Shown: in pieces, positions 21,442 to 31,224 of the stretch
How the letters are laid out: each line of letters begins with the position of its first letter
Numbering within the stretch: position 1 is the stretch's first letter
DNA from: Prochlorococcus sp. scB243_498I20
GTDB lineage: Bacteria; Cyanobacteriota; Cyanobacteriia; PCC-6307; Cyanobiaceae
DNA: 64,000 nucleotides
Direction: 5' to 3'
NCBI GenBank assembly: GCA_000635015.1
Contig: JFMR01000047.1
Coordinates: forward strand, 1 to 64,000
The notes under the pieces: model-generated
The model's database searches: none
What the model saw: the letters and a program-made list of their open reading frames with translations, nothing else
Told to the model about the DNA's origin: nothing
Position numbers and translations under genes: made by a program

Positions 21442-21663
21442 TCAACCTCTACATAGTGATTTATTTAAACAAGAATTTTTGCTCTCAATATTTATTTGAT
21501 CATCAATATTTTTTAATTTATTTTTATTACTTGTTACTTTAACTTTTTGCCCACAATGTTCTTTGCAACCACCATTAAATAAGTTATGTGCATATAAATT
21601 TGAAATACTCGAAAGTAATAAAAGAAAGATTATTTTATAAATTTGGTAAAAATAAGAGTTCAT
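21442..21663 (-). CDS. small secreted four-cysteine protein
   Basis: A 73-residue product with a signal peptide (residues 1-25, cleavage after Ser-Asn-Leu-Tyr-Ala). The mature part has a Cys-Lys-Glu-His-Cys cluster (C33, C37) and a second pair near the C-terminus (C64, C71), suggesting two disulfides. Its stop overlaps a small hairpin (AGAGGT/ACCTCT, 21438-21451) followed by a T-run on the minus strand, probably its terminator. Function unknown. Confidence 0.65.
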   Translation of the reverse strand: MNSYFYQIYKIIFLLLLSSISNLYAHNLFNGGCKEHCGQKVKVTSNKNKLKNIDDQINIESKNSCLNKSLCRG

Positions 21664-21706
21664 TTTTATTATGATTTTCCCAAAATTATTAAATAAATAA
21701 TATCAG

Positions 21707-21943
21707 TTAATTCCAAGGTGTGTTTATCAGTCCCCAGATATCGAAGAAGAAAAATAAAACTGCAATTACAACAAGATCCCATGCTCTTTCCCTAAAAGCC
21801 CAAGGCGCAATAAAAACTTCTCCAAGTCCATGAAGTGCTGCCCCTACTGGCAGATGATCAAGAACCAGCAAACTGTGAGAGAGGATAAAAAGAAAGCTTG
21901 CAAAATATCTAAAAAAAACAAATTGCCAATTACTAGAATTCAT
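21707..21943 (-). CDS. conserved-looking two- or three-span membrane protein
   Basis: A 78-residue membrane protein with hydrophobic spans at about residues 8-28, 30-48 and 57-72. It is rich in Trp, Phe and Leu, and has a distinctive LGEVFIAPWAFRERAWD loop between spans. No family recognised, but the residue choice is well structured. ATG at 21941-21943. Confidence 0.6.
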   Translation of the reverse strand: MNSSNWQFVFFRYFASFLFILSHSLLVLDHLPVGAALHGLGEVFIAPWAFRERAWDLVVIAVLFFFFDIWGLINTPWN

Positions 21944-22071
21944 GCCCTTTAGATTTTTAAAAAATATACTTCAATGATCAAAATATTGATATAGATCGAG
22001 TCAAGAGATATTATTTTTGGTAGCCATAAATACGAATAAAGATATAAAGCTAAAGTAAAAGTTACTAAACG

Positions 22072-23514
22072 ATGAAATATATGTTTTCAAGTTATCAGCC
22101 TAAAAATAGTTTTGATGAATACTTTAAGGATAATGTTAACTCTGCTAGAGAAATATTGATTCCACTTCTTTCATCCTTAGATAATATGGGACTTGAGGAG
22201 TTAAACAGGAATCATTCTGCCGCAAAAAAATTATTACTAAGACATGGTGCAACTTTTAGATTAAATGATACTGGTTTAAAAGGTACTGAGAGAATATTAC
22301 CTTTTGATCCACTTCCTAGAATAATAAGTAAAGATGATTGGATAACTTTAGAAAAAGGACTAAAACAAAGGCTTGAGGCAATTGATTTATTCCTAGATGA
22401 TATTTATAATTCTCAAAAAATAATTAATGATGGAATAATTCCAAGAGAATTAATAGAGAGTTCAGAAGGTTGGAGACCTCAGATGATAGGTTTCAAACCT
22501 CCACTAAATAAATGGTGTCAAATTTCAGGACTTGATCTAATAAGAGATAGAAAAGGAGATTGGCATGTTTTAGAAGATAATTTAAGGTGCCCTTCTGGTG
22601 TTGCTTATTTTTTAGAAAATAGATTAGTCATGAAGAATATTTTTCCTAATCTTTTCTCAGGAAGAATAGTAAAACCTATCGATGAATATCCATCATATCT
22701 TTTAAAAACTCTTCAAGAACTTGCAGTTTGGACAGATACTCCCAAGATAGTTCTACTTACTCCAGGAATTTTTAATAGTGCTTATTTTGAACATAGTTAC
22801 TTAGCGCAAGAAATGGGCATCCAACTAGTCCAGGGTCATGACTTAGTTTGTAATGATGACTATGTATATTTAAAAACCACCTCTGGATTAAAAAAAGTAG
22901 ATGTCATTTACAGACGAATTGATGATGATTTCTTAGATCCTCTTAATTTCAGAAAAGATTCCTGCCTTGGTGTTAGCGGATTACTTGATGTTTTCAAGGC
23001 AGGTCATGTTGCTTTAGCAAATGCACCTGGGACTGGAATAGCAGATGACAAAATGATTTATTCTTTTGTTCCAAAAATGATTAAATATTATCTTGATGAA
23101 GAAATTATTATTAAAAATGTAGAAACTTATATTTGTCATTATCAAAAGGATCGAGAATATGTTCTAGAAAATTTATCAAAACTTGTTGTTAAGTCTGTAG
23201 CAGAAGCTGGGGGTTATGGAATGTTAATTGGCCCTCACTCAACAACATCTGAAATAGAAGAATTCGCTAATAAAATTAAAAAAAATCCTAGAAATTTCAT
23301 AGCACAACCAACACTAGAATTATCTACTGTGCCATCATTATGTGATGGAGAACTATATCCATGTCATGTTGATTTAAGACCATATATCTTGAGAGGAAAA
23401 GATTCATGGGTAAGCCCCGGTGGGCTTACGAGGGTAGCATTAAAAAAAGGATCATTAGTCGTCAATTCTTCTCAAGGTGGAGGATGCAAAGATACATGGG
23501 TTGTAGGTAAATAA
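22072..23514 (+). CDS. circularly permuted ATP-grasp protein (DUF404/407)
   Basis: A 480-residue protein of the circularly permuted ATP-grasp family: a DUF407-like N-terminal region with 'RHGATFRLNDTGLKGTERILPFDPLPRI', then the nucleotide-binding and grasp parts ('HVLEDNLRCPSGVAYFLENR', 'VVKSVAEAGGYGM', 'FIAQPTLELSTVPS'). These enzymes are expected to form a peptide or amide bond with ATP. It is the first gene of a tight three-gene operon with an alpha-E and a transglutaminase-like protein. This set has been predicted to make a small peptide-like product, but the substrate is unknown. Start ATG at 22072; 22081 is an alternative. Confidence 0.88.
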   Translation: MKYMFSSYQPKNSFDEYFKDNVNSAREILIPLLSSLDNMGLEELNRNHSAAKKLLLRHGATFRLNDTGLKGTERILPFDPLPRIISKDDWITLEKGLKQRLEAIDLFLDDIYNSQKIINDGIIPRELIESSEGWRPQMIGFKPPLNKWCQISGLDLIRDRKGDWHVLEDNLRCPSGVAYFLENRLVMKNIFPNLFSGRIVKPIDEYPSYLLKTLQELAVWTDTPKIVLLTPGIFNSAYFEHSYLAQEMGIQLVQGHDLVCNDDYVYLKTTSGLKKVDVIYRRIDDDFLDPLNFRKDSCLGVSGLLDVFKAGHVALANAPGTGIADDKMIYSFVPKMIKYYLDEEIIIKNVETYICHYQKDREYVLENLSKLVVKSVAEAGGYGMLIGPHSTTSEIEEFANKIKKNPRNFIAQPTLELSTVPSLCDGELYPCHVDLRPYILRGKDSWVSPGGLTRVALKKGSLVVNSSQGGGCKDTWVVGK

Positions 23515-23515
23515 T

Positions 23516-24457
23516 ATGCTTTTAAGTCGTGTAGCAGAATCTCTTTATTGGATCAATCGTTATTTAGAACGTGCTGAAAACATATCTCGTTTCGTGGAAG
23601 TAAGCGAAGCAATGTCATTAGATTGTCCGCCAGGAAGTGCAGAACCCTGGCTACCGTTAATTGACGCTTCTAGTGACAGAGAATCTTTTGATAAAAGATT
23701 CCCAGAGAAAAAACCTGATGACGTTATTAATTTTTTAATAAGAGATCGTTTAAATCCAAATAGCATAATTTCTTGCATTCAAATGGCAAGAGAAAATGCA
23801 AGACAAATCAGAGATGTCATGACCACAGAAATGTGGGAACAGATTAATATTTTATATTGGAATATGCAAGAAGGAGAGGCAATATGGAATAAACCAAGAC
23901 AAGAACAATTAAGTGAAATAAGGAGGGAATGTCAGCTTTTTTATGGAATTACAGATGCGACTCTAAGCAAAGATCTTGCCTGGAGATTCAGCATTCTTGG
24001 TAGATTAATCGAAAGAGCTGACAAAACATCAAGAATTTTAGATGTTAAATATTATTTACTCCTACCCAGCTTAGATGAACTTGGAGGAGTTCTTGATGAG
24101 CTGCAATGGATTGCACTTTTACGTTCAGCTGGAGCTTATCAAATGTTTAGGAAAGCAGTGCAAAATTCTATAAAGCCTAATTCAGTTGCGAGATTTCTTT
24201 TACTTGATCCAATTTTCCCTAGATCAGTAAGATACTGTCTTGATGGGATAAGCAATACTCTTAATACAATAGATACCTCTCCAAGTACTGAAAATCCTTC
24301 AGAATTAGAATGCATGAGAGGTTTGCTTAAAGCAAAGTGGAGTTATATCAGAATTGAAGATATAATCAATGATGGTTTACATGAGGCAATCGATTCATTG
24401 CAAATGGATTTAAATAAATTAAATGATCTCATTCAAGAAAAATATTTTATTAATTAA
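23516..24457 (+). CDS. alpha-E domain protein (DUF403)
   Basis: A 313-residue all-helical protein of the alpha-E (DUF403) family. 'MLLSRVAESLYWINRYLERAENISRF' (residues 1-26) is the conserved opening, with a later Arg-Glu-Asn-Ala-Arg-Gln helix. Alpha-E proteins almost always come with the circularly permuted ATP-grasp enzyme. This gene starts 1 bp after it and is followed by the transglutaminase-like gene 11 bp on. The biochemical role is not known; partner or scaffold is likely. Confidence 0.88.
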   Translation: MLLSRVAESLYWINRYLERAENISRFVEVSEAMSLDCPPGSAEPWLPLIDASSDRESFDKRFPEKKPDDVINFLIRDRLNPNSIISCIQMARENARQIRDVMTTEMWEQINILYWNMQEGEAIWNKPRQEQLSEIRRECQLFYGITDATLSKDLAWRFSILGRLIERADKTSRILDVKYYLLLPSLDELGGVLDELQWIALLRSAGAYQMFRKAVQNSIKPNSVARFLLLDPIFPRSVRYCLDGISNTLNTIDTSPSTENPSELECMRGLLKAKWSYIRIEDIINDGLHEAIDSLQMDLNKLNDLIQEKYFIN

Positions 24458-24468
24458 TAAGTTTATTA

Positions 24469-25326
24469 ATGAGAATTAAATACATTCACAAACTTGAATA
24501 TAAATACGAAGACCCTGTTCAATTAGGCGAGCATAGATTATGTATAAAGCCAAGGTCAAATGGATTCCAAAAGCTAAAGAATTTTGAATTAAAAATAACC
24601 CCAGAACCAGAAATAATTTATCCATTACTTGCTGCCAGCGGAGAAGAGATTAATAGAATCAGATTCAATGGATTAACAGATAATTTAATTATTGAATCAA
24701 TGAGTGAAGTTGATACTATTAAACATCCAAACATTATTGATGGAGTTAAAAATAGAGATTTAACATTACCTTTTTGTAGAAGTATTATTAACAGAGATTT
24801 GCAAGGAGCATTAGAGGGATGGATGCCTAATGGACAACACGACCCTTCTGCTGTAGAACTTGCCCAAGAAGCCTTAGCAGGAAGCATTAATAACGCATTA
24901 TCATTTACCTACCAGTTAATAGAGATTATTCAAGATCGGGTTAAATATACCAAAAGACATACAGGTCCAGCATGGCCGGCTAGCAGAACGCTTAGAGAAC
25001 GTATAGGTTCATGCAGAGATTTAGCAATGCTGATGGTTGAAGCTTGCAGATCTATAGGTATCCCAAGTAGGTTTGTAAGTGGTTATCATTTTGAAGATCC
25101 GTTACCCTCTGAGTTGGATTTACACGCTTGGGCTGAATTATATATTCCAGGTGCTGGTTGGAGAGGTTTTGATCCAAGCGGGAAAGGATTAATAGATGAT
25201 AGATATTTAACATTGGTATCATCTTCAAAATCTAATTTAACCTCTGTAATCACAGGAAACTTTATAGGAAAAAATAATCTAGAAAATACTTTATCCTGGG
25301 AAATTAAACCTCTTGAGATTAAATAA
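24469..25326 (+). CDS. transglutaminase-like protease
   Basis: A 285-residue protein with an N-terminal beta-sandwich (Transglut_N, about residues 1-95) and a transglutaminase-like core. The catalytic triad is visible: C182 (in IGSCRDLAML), H219 (in LDLHAWAEL) and D235 (in GFDPSGKG). Members of this bacterial group are usually cysteine proteases or peptidases. As the third gene of the ATP-grasp / alpha-E operon it may trim or recycle the peptide-like product; this is inferred from gene order. Confidence 0.9.
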   Translation: MRIKYIHKLEYKYEDPVQLGEHRLCIKPRSNGFQKLKNFELKITPEPEIIYPLLAASGEEINRIRFNGLTDNLIIESMSEVDTIKHPNIIDGVKNRDLTLPFCRSIINRDLQGALEGWMPNGQHDPSAVELAQEALAGSINNALSFTYQLIEIIQDRVKYTKRHTGPAWPASRTLRERIGSCRDLAMLMVEACRSIGIPSRFVSGYHFEDPLPSELDLHAWAELYIPGAGWRGFDPSGKGLIDDRYLTLVSSSKSNLTSVITGNFIGKNNLENTLSWEIKPLEIK

Positions 25327-25450
25327 AGACTAAATTTTTAATCTTTTAAATGAAGAAAAATATAAATAATAATATGTTTCTTTTTTAGTGTTAATTGATA
25401 CGTTCTTGGACGAATATATCTGTTTTCATTTGTTTAATCTTTAAAGAAAA

Positions 25451-25972
25451 TTGAACTCAAGTTTAGAAATTCCAGTTGTCAAATCAAATAAATCAAAAAT
25501 GTTTGAATTGATAACTTATGAAAAATTTCGCGATACAAAAGATGTAAGATTTTTTGATATTAGTGTTAATGAATCAAACTATAGAGATCTAGTTATTCAC
25601 AGTGGGCCTGCAGTTAGTCCTCCAAATGATGAAGAATTTAAGAATTGGCAATTTTACATACATCACAATCAAGAAGACAATCTACTGGCTATCTCCGGGG
25701 GAAGAACATTTTTTCTTGTCAATTTTGGCTGGGATTATCCTTTTTATAAAGTTAGATTAGAATCTTGCGGATACATTTTAAGAATACCTAGAGGAACTTT
25801 TCATAGATCAGTATCTGACGAAAACGGTTCCATAGTTTTAAATCAAGCTATAAGAGATAAAGAAGGTACAGTTGAATCTGAATTCAAGGTTACGAATAGC
25901 AAAGATAACAAAAAACTTCTAGATTGTTTAACGAATTTAGAGCCTAGATTCAAAATTTATAGTGTTAAATAA
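25451..25972 (+). CDS. cupin-like protein
   Basis: A 173-residue protein with one cupin-type beta-barrel. 'WQFYIHHNQEDNLLAISGGRTFFLVN' followed by 'YILRIPRGTFHRSVS' gives the two-motif pattern with several His (including HH and the H in TFHRS) that could bind a metal. The start is uncertain: the TTG at 25451 follows an A-rich stretch, while the ATG at 25499 would skip 16 poorly conserved residues. Substrate unknown. Confidence 0.6.
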   Translation: MNSSLEIPVVKSNKSKMFELITYEKFRDTKDVRFFDISVNESNYRDLVIHSGPAVSPPNDEEFKNWQFYIHHNQEDNLLAISGGRTFFLVNFGWDYPFYKVRLESCGYILRIPRGTFHRSVSDENGSIVLNQAIRDKEGTVESEFKVTNSKDNKKLLDCLTNLEPRFKIYSVK

Positions 25973-26055
25973 TTTTAAAAAGGAGTTCCAAATTTAGTCA
26001 TCAATTTTAAAAATTATCTAATTGTTATAAAATAATAATATTCGAATTATCTAGT

Positions 26056-26574
26056 ATGAAATTTTTCAGATTTTTAAAATATTTTTTATGCATAACTTTT
26101 TCTTTCTTAGTTTTATCCTCTCCAGTTTTTGCTGGGGCAAATGTAGCTGTTAAGGGCGAGGGAGATGAAGTTCCAAGTTATGTAAGATCTAATATTACTG
26201 GATTTGATTTCCATGGAGAGGATCTTCATTTGTCATCTATAGCTGGAGCAGTTGCGAGAGATGCAGATTTTAGTGACGTTGATTTACATGGGACAACCTT
26301 AACCCTATCTGATTTAAAAGGTTCTAATTTAAATGGAATCGACCTGACCGATACTCTTTCTGATCGAGTTAATTTCCAAAAAACAGATCTTAGAAATGCT
26401 GTTCTAATAAATATGATCGCATCAGGTAGCAGTTTCGCAGGAGCTCAAATAGAAGGAGCAGATTTTTCATACGCTATTCTTGACAGCGAAGATCAAAGAA
26501 ATCTTTGTGAAATTGCTGATGGGATCAATCCAACAACAGGAGTTTCAACCAGAGAAAGTCTTGAGTGTAGTTAA
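26056..26574 (+). CDS. exported pentapeptide-repeat protein
   Basis: A 172-residue product with a signal peptide (residues 1-27, cleavage after Val-Phe-Ala). From about residue 44 to 141 it is made of pentapeptide repeats of the A/S-[DN]-[LF]-x-x type, such as [20 protein letters not shown] and DLRNA, which fold into a right-handed quadrilateral helix. Similar proteins occur in the cyanobacterial thylakoid lumen. The C-terminal end has two cysteines, C151 and C171, possibly a disulfide. Role unknown. Confidence 0.85.
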   Translation: MKFFRFLKYFLCITFSFLVLSSPVFAGANVAVKGEGDEVPSYVRSNITGFDFHGEDLHLSSIAGAVARDADFSDVDLHGTTLTLSDLKGSNLNGIDLTDTLSDRVNFQKTDLRNAVLINMIASGSSFAGAQIEGADFSYAILDSEDQRNLCEIADGINPTTGVSTRESLECS

Positions 26575-26597
26575 AACAAAAACCAAAAGTAAACTTA

Positions 26598-26951
26598 TTA
26601 TAGATAAACTTTCTTACCATCATTAAATTTATAAATCCTTTGTTCATTATCTTGAAATATCATTTCACCATTTAATTTGGATTTCTTAAATTTTGAAAGC
26701 CTTGCTCTGTGAATATTAGATTTCCTATTAATATTTTCTTCGTTATCATAACTCCCAATATAGATATTTATATTAGGGTTTGAAAAGGTTTTTTCTTCCT
26801 CTCTTAAAAAAATTCTTTCAATATTTGTTTGCGTGCTTTGAAGTTTATTTTTAAATTTATTTAATTTTAAGTTCTTTGTTTTTTTAGATTTAATTTTTTT
26901 GTAGACAAAAAAAATAACTCCTAAAATTAGAAAAAATAAAAATATATTCAT
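26598..26951 (-). CDS. membrane-anchored basic protein
   Basis: A 117-residue product with one N-terminal span (residues 2-17), then a very Lys/Asn-rich region and a C-terminal portion with alternating strands (SKLNGEMIFQDNEQRIYKFN). Its start lies 3 bp from the stop of the upstream gene at 26955, so they are likely one transcript. No family recognised. Confidence 0.5.
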   Translation of the reverse strand: MNIFLFFLILGVIFFVYKKIKSKKTKNLKLNKFKNKLQSTQTNIERIFLREEEKTFSNPNINIYIGSYDNEENINRKSNIHRARLSKFKKSKLNGEMIFQDNEQRIYKFNDGKKVYL

Positions 26952-26954
26952 TAA

Positions 26955-27146
26955 CTATTTAATTTTTATCTTAATATCTACGCCTAAGTTATTTTTAGTA
27001 GTTAATATTTCTTTTCTTAAGATTCCATAAGTAAAAATTCTAGATAAAGTTTTCAAAGATTTAAAAACCAAAAAAACCGTAAATAAAAAGAAAACAATAA
27101 TATTTTCTACAAGAATATTTTTATTTTTATTATCTAGATTGCTCAT
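26955..27146 (-). CDS. small membrane protein of unknown function
   Basis: A 63-residue protein with a polar N-terminus, one hydrophobic span (about residues 12-28) and a basic, Thr/Asn-rich C-terminal half ending in a strand-like 'VDIKIKIK'. It lies directly upstream of the gene at 26598 and 16 bp downstream of the PfkB gene on the same strand. Confidence 0.5.
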   Translation of the reverse strand: MSNLDNKNKNILVENIIVFFLFTVFLVFKSLKTLSRIFTYGILRKEILTTKNNLGVDIKIKIK

Positions 27147-27162
27147 GTAAGTGTTAATTCAA

Positions 27163-28032
27163 TTATTTTTCATCATTATTTGCATATGGTCCGAAGAACT
27201 CACTAGCGTCTCTTCCCATTATTTTAGCAAGATTTAAACTTTTATCTATATCCCATTTAGATGCCATTCCATAAAGAATACCCGCAGCAAAAGAATCACC
27301 ACATCCATAAGAATCAACTTTTAGTTTTTTGTTTTTAAGAGCCTTATATCTTCCTCCTGGGAATATAATGCCTCCCTTCTCTCCCTCGGTTTTAATAGTA
27401 TATTTGGGTTTTAACGATAATTCAGAAAAAGAAAAAACTTCTCCGGGATCAAGATTACTGCCAATTAATCCATCTAAAAGAACATTTGAATTATTAATTG
27501 TATTTAATCCTACCCTTGGAGTTGTACACAGTATTGAGGCTGATCTAGCCATTTTAAAAATCTCTGAATCAGATGCAGTAATAAAAATTCCGTCCATATT
27601 TTTTAAAATGTTCCATTCTAAATTGTCTTTATGAGTTGGAGCTAACCTTTCTCCAATAACTGTTATTGCTCTTTCACCTTGAGAGTCAATTAAACTAAAT
27701 CCTCTTCTAGTTGGTTTATCACGCCAAGCTACATGTAACTTAATTCCCATATTTGAGAGAATCTTGAAACACTTATCTCCATAATCATCATTACCTAATG
27801 ACGTAAAAAAATGAATTTGGTTTGAAGTTAAATCAGAAAGTATTTTCGCGATAATAGATCCACCACCAGCTGGATAATCAAAGGACTTTTCAGAATGAGA
27901 AATGACTCCGGGTTTTGGTAATTGATCAACCTTTAAAAAATTTATCCACTCAACATGACCAACAACGGCAAAATTTAAATTTCCTTTTTTAAATTTATAG
28001 TCTTCAACTTTATTATTCTTTTCAACAACCAT
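27163..28032 (-). CDS. PfkB family carbohydrate kinase
   Basis: A 289-residue ribokinase-like sugar kinase. It has the 'YPAGGGSIIAKILSDL' N-terminal motif (substrate side) and the 'VDSYGCGDSFAAGILYG' C-terminal motif with the catalytic Asp of the GCGD signature. The length is slightly below the family average. The substrate cannot be read from sequence. ATG at 28030-28032; it is divergent from the DUF2834 gene. Confidence 0.85.
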   Translation of the reverse strand: MVVEKNNKVEDYKFKKGNLNFAVVGHVEWINFLKVDQLPKPGVISHSEKSFDYPAGGGSIIAKILSDLTSNQIHFFTSLGNDDYGDKCFKILSNMGIKLHVAWRDKPTRRGFSLIDSQGERAITVIGERLAPTHKDNLEWNILKNMDGIFITASDSEIFKMARSASILCTTPRVGLNTINNSNVLLDGLIGSNLDPGEVFSFSELSLKPKYTIKTEGEKGGIIFPGGRYKALKNKKLKVDSYGCGDSFAAGILYGMASKWDIDKSLNLAKIMGRDASEFFGPYANNDEK

Positions 28033-28073
28033 AAGCTTTTAAATACTATTATTAAAAGAAATATTTTTGACAA

Positions 28074-28445
28074 GTGAATTCATTTAACATTTTAAAAGAT
28101 AATAAACAGATACTATCTTTTCTTTACCTTTTTCTATCAATTTTGGGGGCTGTTCTGCCAATGTTGGCAAATTTCGAATTTGCTAGGGAATATGGAAACA
28201 GCTTTGATATAAATAACTTCATTTCTTTAGCAAATGCAAACCCTGCAGCTCAGTCAATTTCTAGAGACTTATTAGTAGGTGCAAGCGCTATTTTTATATG
28301 GATAGTAAATGAATCAAAAAAACTAAACATGAAGAATATGTGGGTTGTATACATTGGAACTTTTCTTATAGCATTCGCATTCTCTGCACCTTTTTTCTTA
28401 TTTTTAAGAGAGAGAAGAATTATTGAATTAGAAAAGATTAATTAA
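28074..28445 (+). CDS. DUF2834 membrane protein
   Basis: A 123-residue four-span protein with a GTG start (28074). The pattern of spans, the NFEFAREYGNSFDINNFI loop, the NPAAQSISRDLLVGA segment and the closing LFLRERR motif match DUF2834. The gene converges with the MFS gene and overlaps it by 4 bp. Function unknown. Confidence 0.75.
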   Translation: MNSFNILKDNKQILSFLYLFLSILGAVLPMLANFEFAREYGNSFDINNFISLANANPAAQSISRDLLVGASAIFIWIVNESKKLNMKNMWVVYIGTFLIAFAFSAPFFLFLRERRIIELEKIN

Positions 28446-29671
28446 AATAATCTCTTAAATAGGATTGCAAAAATTAATAAGCAAGCAAATGAAATAGATA
28501 GCCAGATTACTGAAGCATAACCAAATAGATCTAATATACGTCCCGAGATAAATGGTCCAAAAAAATAACCCATAGCAAAACATTGTGATAATAGAGCAAG
28601 TGCAAAACCTTTTTTGTTTGAAGGAGCTATTCTGAAAACGATATCTGTTGATGTGGGGAGAAATGAAGCAGTCCCTAAACTTACTAATATCAATGAAAAA
28701 GAAATTAAATAAAAAGCTGAGATATTTAAATAACTAGAAATAAATAATAAAAAAGAAGCGAAAGAGAAATTTATTAAACTAAATTTCAAGCCATATAATC
28801 TTCCTTTCTTAGATATCCAAGAACCGACAGGCCATTGTAAAAACAACAACAAAATTAATTGAATAGAAATTATAAGACTAATAATTTCTTTACTTAATGC
28901 ATTGCGATAAACTCCACCTTTAACAAGATCCAGAGGCAAAGTTACTTGAATCAAAGCTAAAGAAGTAGTTATCAATAAAATAGATAAAATTATTATTGTT
29001 GAATTTTTATTCCATTTCGATTGTCCCTTATTAATTGGATCTACTAATTTTTTTTGGAAATTTTCTAAGTTGATATTAATTGAAGAACTATTTTTAGATA
29101 TTAAATATGTGATGACTAACATGCAAAATATATCATTAATAAAAATTGATTTAGAATACAAAAAATTTGTCATATAACCCCCTATTAATACCCCTAGAAA
29201 TATTCCTAAAGCCTCCGAGCTTCTAACAAGAGCATATGCTTTTCGTGTGTCTATAGGATAGCAAAAATAAGGAACTCCAAACTCTGCAGCAGGCCAATAT
29301 ATTCCTGCTGCAGCTCCAACAAATGATTGTCCAATTATGTATAAAAAGGTATCTCTTGAAAAAATGAGGCATAAGCTAGCGGCAATACTTAGAATTGAAG
29401 ATATAACTATTGGAAATTGTATTTTTCCTGTTTTATTAAGATAATTACCTGTAAAGAGTCTTGTTACGGTTCCAATTATTGCTGAGATAGTAAACCCCAA
29501 GCCAATATCTGTTGCCGATAATCCTATGTTGTTAAAAATAAGTGATGTTAAATAAATAACGCCACCTGCTCCAAATGCAGCATAAAATCTTATCTTGGTT
29601 ATTAACCTCAAATGATATGGGAATTGAATCCACCAATTTTTGCTAATTTTTAAACTATTTGGACTAATCAC
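28442..29671 (-). CDS. MFS transporter
   Basis: A 409-residue protein with about 12 membrane spans typical of the major facilitator superfamily. The 'GLGFTISAIIGTVTRLFTGNYLNKTGK' region (TM2-3 with the family loop between, Gly-Asn-x-Leu-Asn-Lys-Thr-Gly-Lys) supports this. Start is GTG (29669-29671), only 2 bp from the GTG of the divergent hydrolase gene. Substrate not predictable; sugar, drug or small-molecule export are all possible. Confidence 0.82.
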   Translation of the reverse strand: MISPNSLKISKNWWIQFPYHLRLITKIRFYAAFGAGGVIYLTSLIFNNIGLSATDIGLGFTISAIIGTVTRLFTGNYLNKTGKIQFPIVISSILSIAASLCLIFSRDTFLYIIGQSFVGAAAGIYWPAAEFGVPYFCYPIDTRKAYALVRSSEALGIFLGVLIGGYMTNFLYSKSIFINDIFCMLVITYLISKNSSSININLENFQKKLVDPINKGQSKWNKNSTIIILSILLITTSLALIQVTLPLDLVKGGVYRNALSKEIISLIISIQLILLLFLQWPVGSWISKKGRLYGLKFSLINFSFASFLLFISSYLNISAFYLISFSLILVSLGTASFLPTSTDIVFRIAPSNKKGFALALLSQCFAMGYFFGPFISGRILDLFGYASVIWLSISFACLLIFAILFKRLF

Positions 29672-29673
29672 AA

Positions 29674-31224
29674 GTGAAATACATTTTTATAATTTTTTTT
29701 AGTTTTTATGGTTTATTTTTTAATAATGGATTAAAGGCTGCTGAAAAGATAAATATTAAATTTGAAGAGATGGAAATCCCTCTTACTATAGAACAATTAT
29801 CAAAATTAGAAAAATACAAAGATGATTCATCAGAATTAATAGATTGGTTAAAAAAAAATGGATTAATAAAAGTTTTTGAATTATCAAAATTTTTAAAGTT
29901 TCCTGTTTTCAAAGAAGAGGGATTAAATAGAGAAATATTAAGAAGTTGGATAGGACGTAAAATTCTTACAGAATTAAGCGAAAGCATTAAAGTTCCAAAT
30001 GACAATAATGGGACTGAAATTTATAACACTATAGAAAATTTATTAGATCAAAAAAAAGAAGTTTCAACTTTAGAAATCATAAAGGCATTACCATCAGAAG
30101 AAATTTCACTTGATATTGATAATTTAATTTTAATAATTTCATCTTGGAAAAATGAATTATCAATGCAACAGGAACTTTTATCAAAATTAAATAAACTTGA
30201 AAGAACGAACCAAAATGCCTTCAAAAATACTGAAAAAAAATCAACTCAAGATATTATAAAAATTGATAAAAAAGTTTATGCTCCTCACCGAGTGAAACCT
30301 TTTGAAATTGAAATTTGGAAAAGCAATAAAACAAATGAAGATAAAGAACTTATAGTTTTTATGCCAGGACTTGGAGGTGAAATTAATAATTTCAAATGGA
30401 TAGGAAACGAATTGGCTAAAAGAGGTTGGCCAATTTTATTCATAGATCATAGAGGAAGTAATTTAGAGTCATTTATAGAAGTACTCGAAGGTAAGGAAAC
30501 AATACCAGGAAGTATAGACTTTTTCTTATATAGAATTAAAGATTTAGATGCTGTATTAAAAGCTCATGAAAATGGGGAATTTGGTTTACCTAATGATTCT
30601 TATATTTTAATGGGGCATTCACTTGGTGCTTTAATTGCACTTTTATATGAAGGCAATAAACCTACTGATCAATTAGAGGACAAATGTGATTCGGCATTAA
30701 AAGACTTTGCGGCAACAAATTTATCTAAATTACTTCAATGTCAGTTGAGCGAAATACCATTCCCTAATAAAAACAACTCTATTAAAGCCAGTGCGATTAT
30801 AGGTTTTAATTCGTTTGGCAGTTTAATATGGCCAAAAGAAAATAGTACAGGCATTAATGCACCAACCCTTCTAATAGGTGGTACGTATGACCTTATTACA
30901 CCATTAATTAATGAACAATTTAGAGTTTTTTCTGCTTTAAATAATCCATCAAATAGATTTCTTATTATTGAAGGGGCAAGTCATTTCTCTCCAATAAGAA
31001 TTAATAAAAGCTATGAAGATAATAATGACGTATTCAAAATAAGTGAAACTTTTATTGGTTCAGAGCCAATATTAGTACAAGATTTATCTACGAAATTTAT
31101 AGTTGAATTTTTAAAAAATATTAAGGAACAAAAGGCCCCTAAAGTAATTAAAAACCAAAGGGATTTGGGACTTGATTTCCATCTTTTAGATCTTAAAACA
31201 ATAAAAGAAATTTCCGAAAATTAG
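29674..31224 (+). CDS. exported DUF1400 alpha/beta hydrolase
   Basis: A 516-residue product. Signal peptide at residues 1-23 (GTG start at 29674; cleavage after Leu-Lys-Ala-Ala). The N-terminal half is a cyanobacterial DUF1400 region (INIKFEEMEIPLTIEQL, then a helical block). From about residue 220 an alpha/beta hydrolase domain follows, with the oxyanion-side 'FMPGLGGEINNF' and the nucleophile elbow LMGHSLGAL (Ser316). Periplasmic or lumenal esterase or lipase-like activity is likely. Its stop overlaps the ABC permease stop by 4 bp. Confidence 0.85.
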   Translation: MKYIFIIFFSFYGLFFNNGLKAAEKINIKFEEMEIPLTIEQLSKLEKYKDDSSELIDWLKKNGLIKVFELSKFLKFPVFKEEGLNREILRSWIGRKILTELSESIKVPNDNNGTEIYNTIENLLDQKKEVSTLEIIKALPSEEISLDIDNLILIISSWKNELSMQQELLSKLNKLERTNQNAFKNTEKKSTQDIIKIDKKVYAPHRVKPFEIEIWKSNKTNEDKELIVFMPGLGGEINNFKWIGNELAKRGWPILFIDHRGSNLESFIEVLEGKETIPGSIDFFLYRIKDLDAVLKAHENGEFGLPNDSYILMGHSLGALIALLYEGNKPTDQLEDKCDSALKDFAATNLSKLLQCQLSEIPFPNKNNSIKASAIIGFNSFGSLIWPKENSTGINAPTLLIGGTYDLITPLINEQFRVFSALNNPSNRFLIIEGASHFSPIRINKSYEDNNDVFKISETFIGSEPILVQDLSTKFIVEFLKNIKEQKAPKVIKNQRDLGLDFHLLDLKTIKEISEN

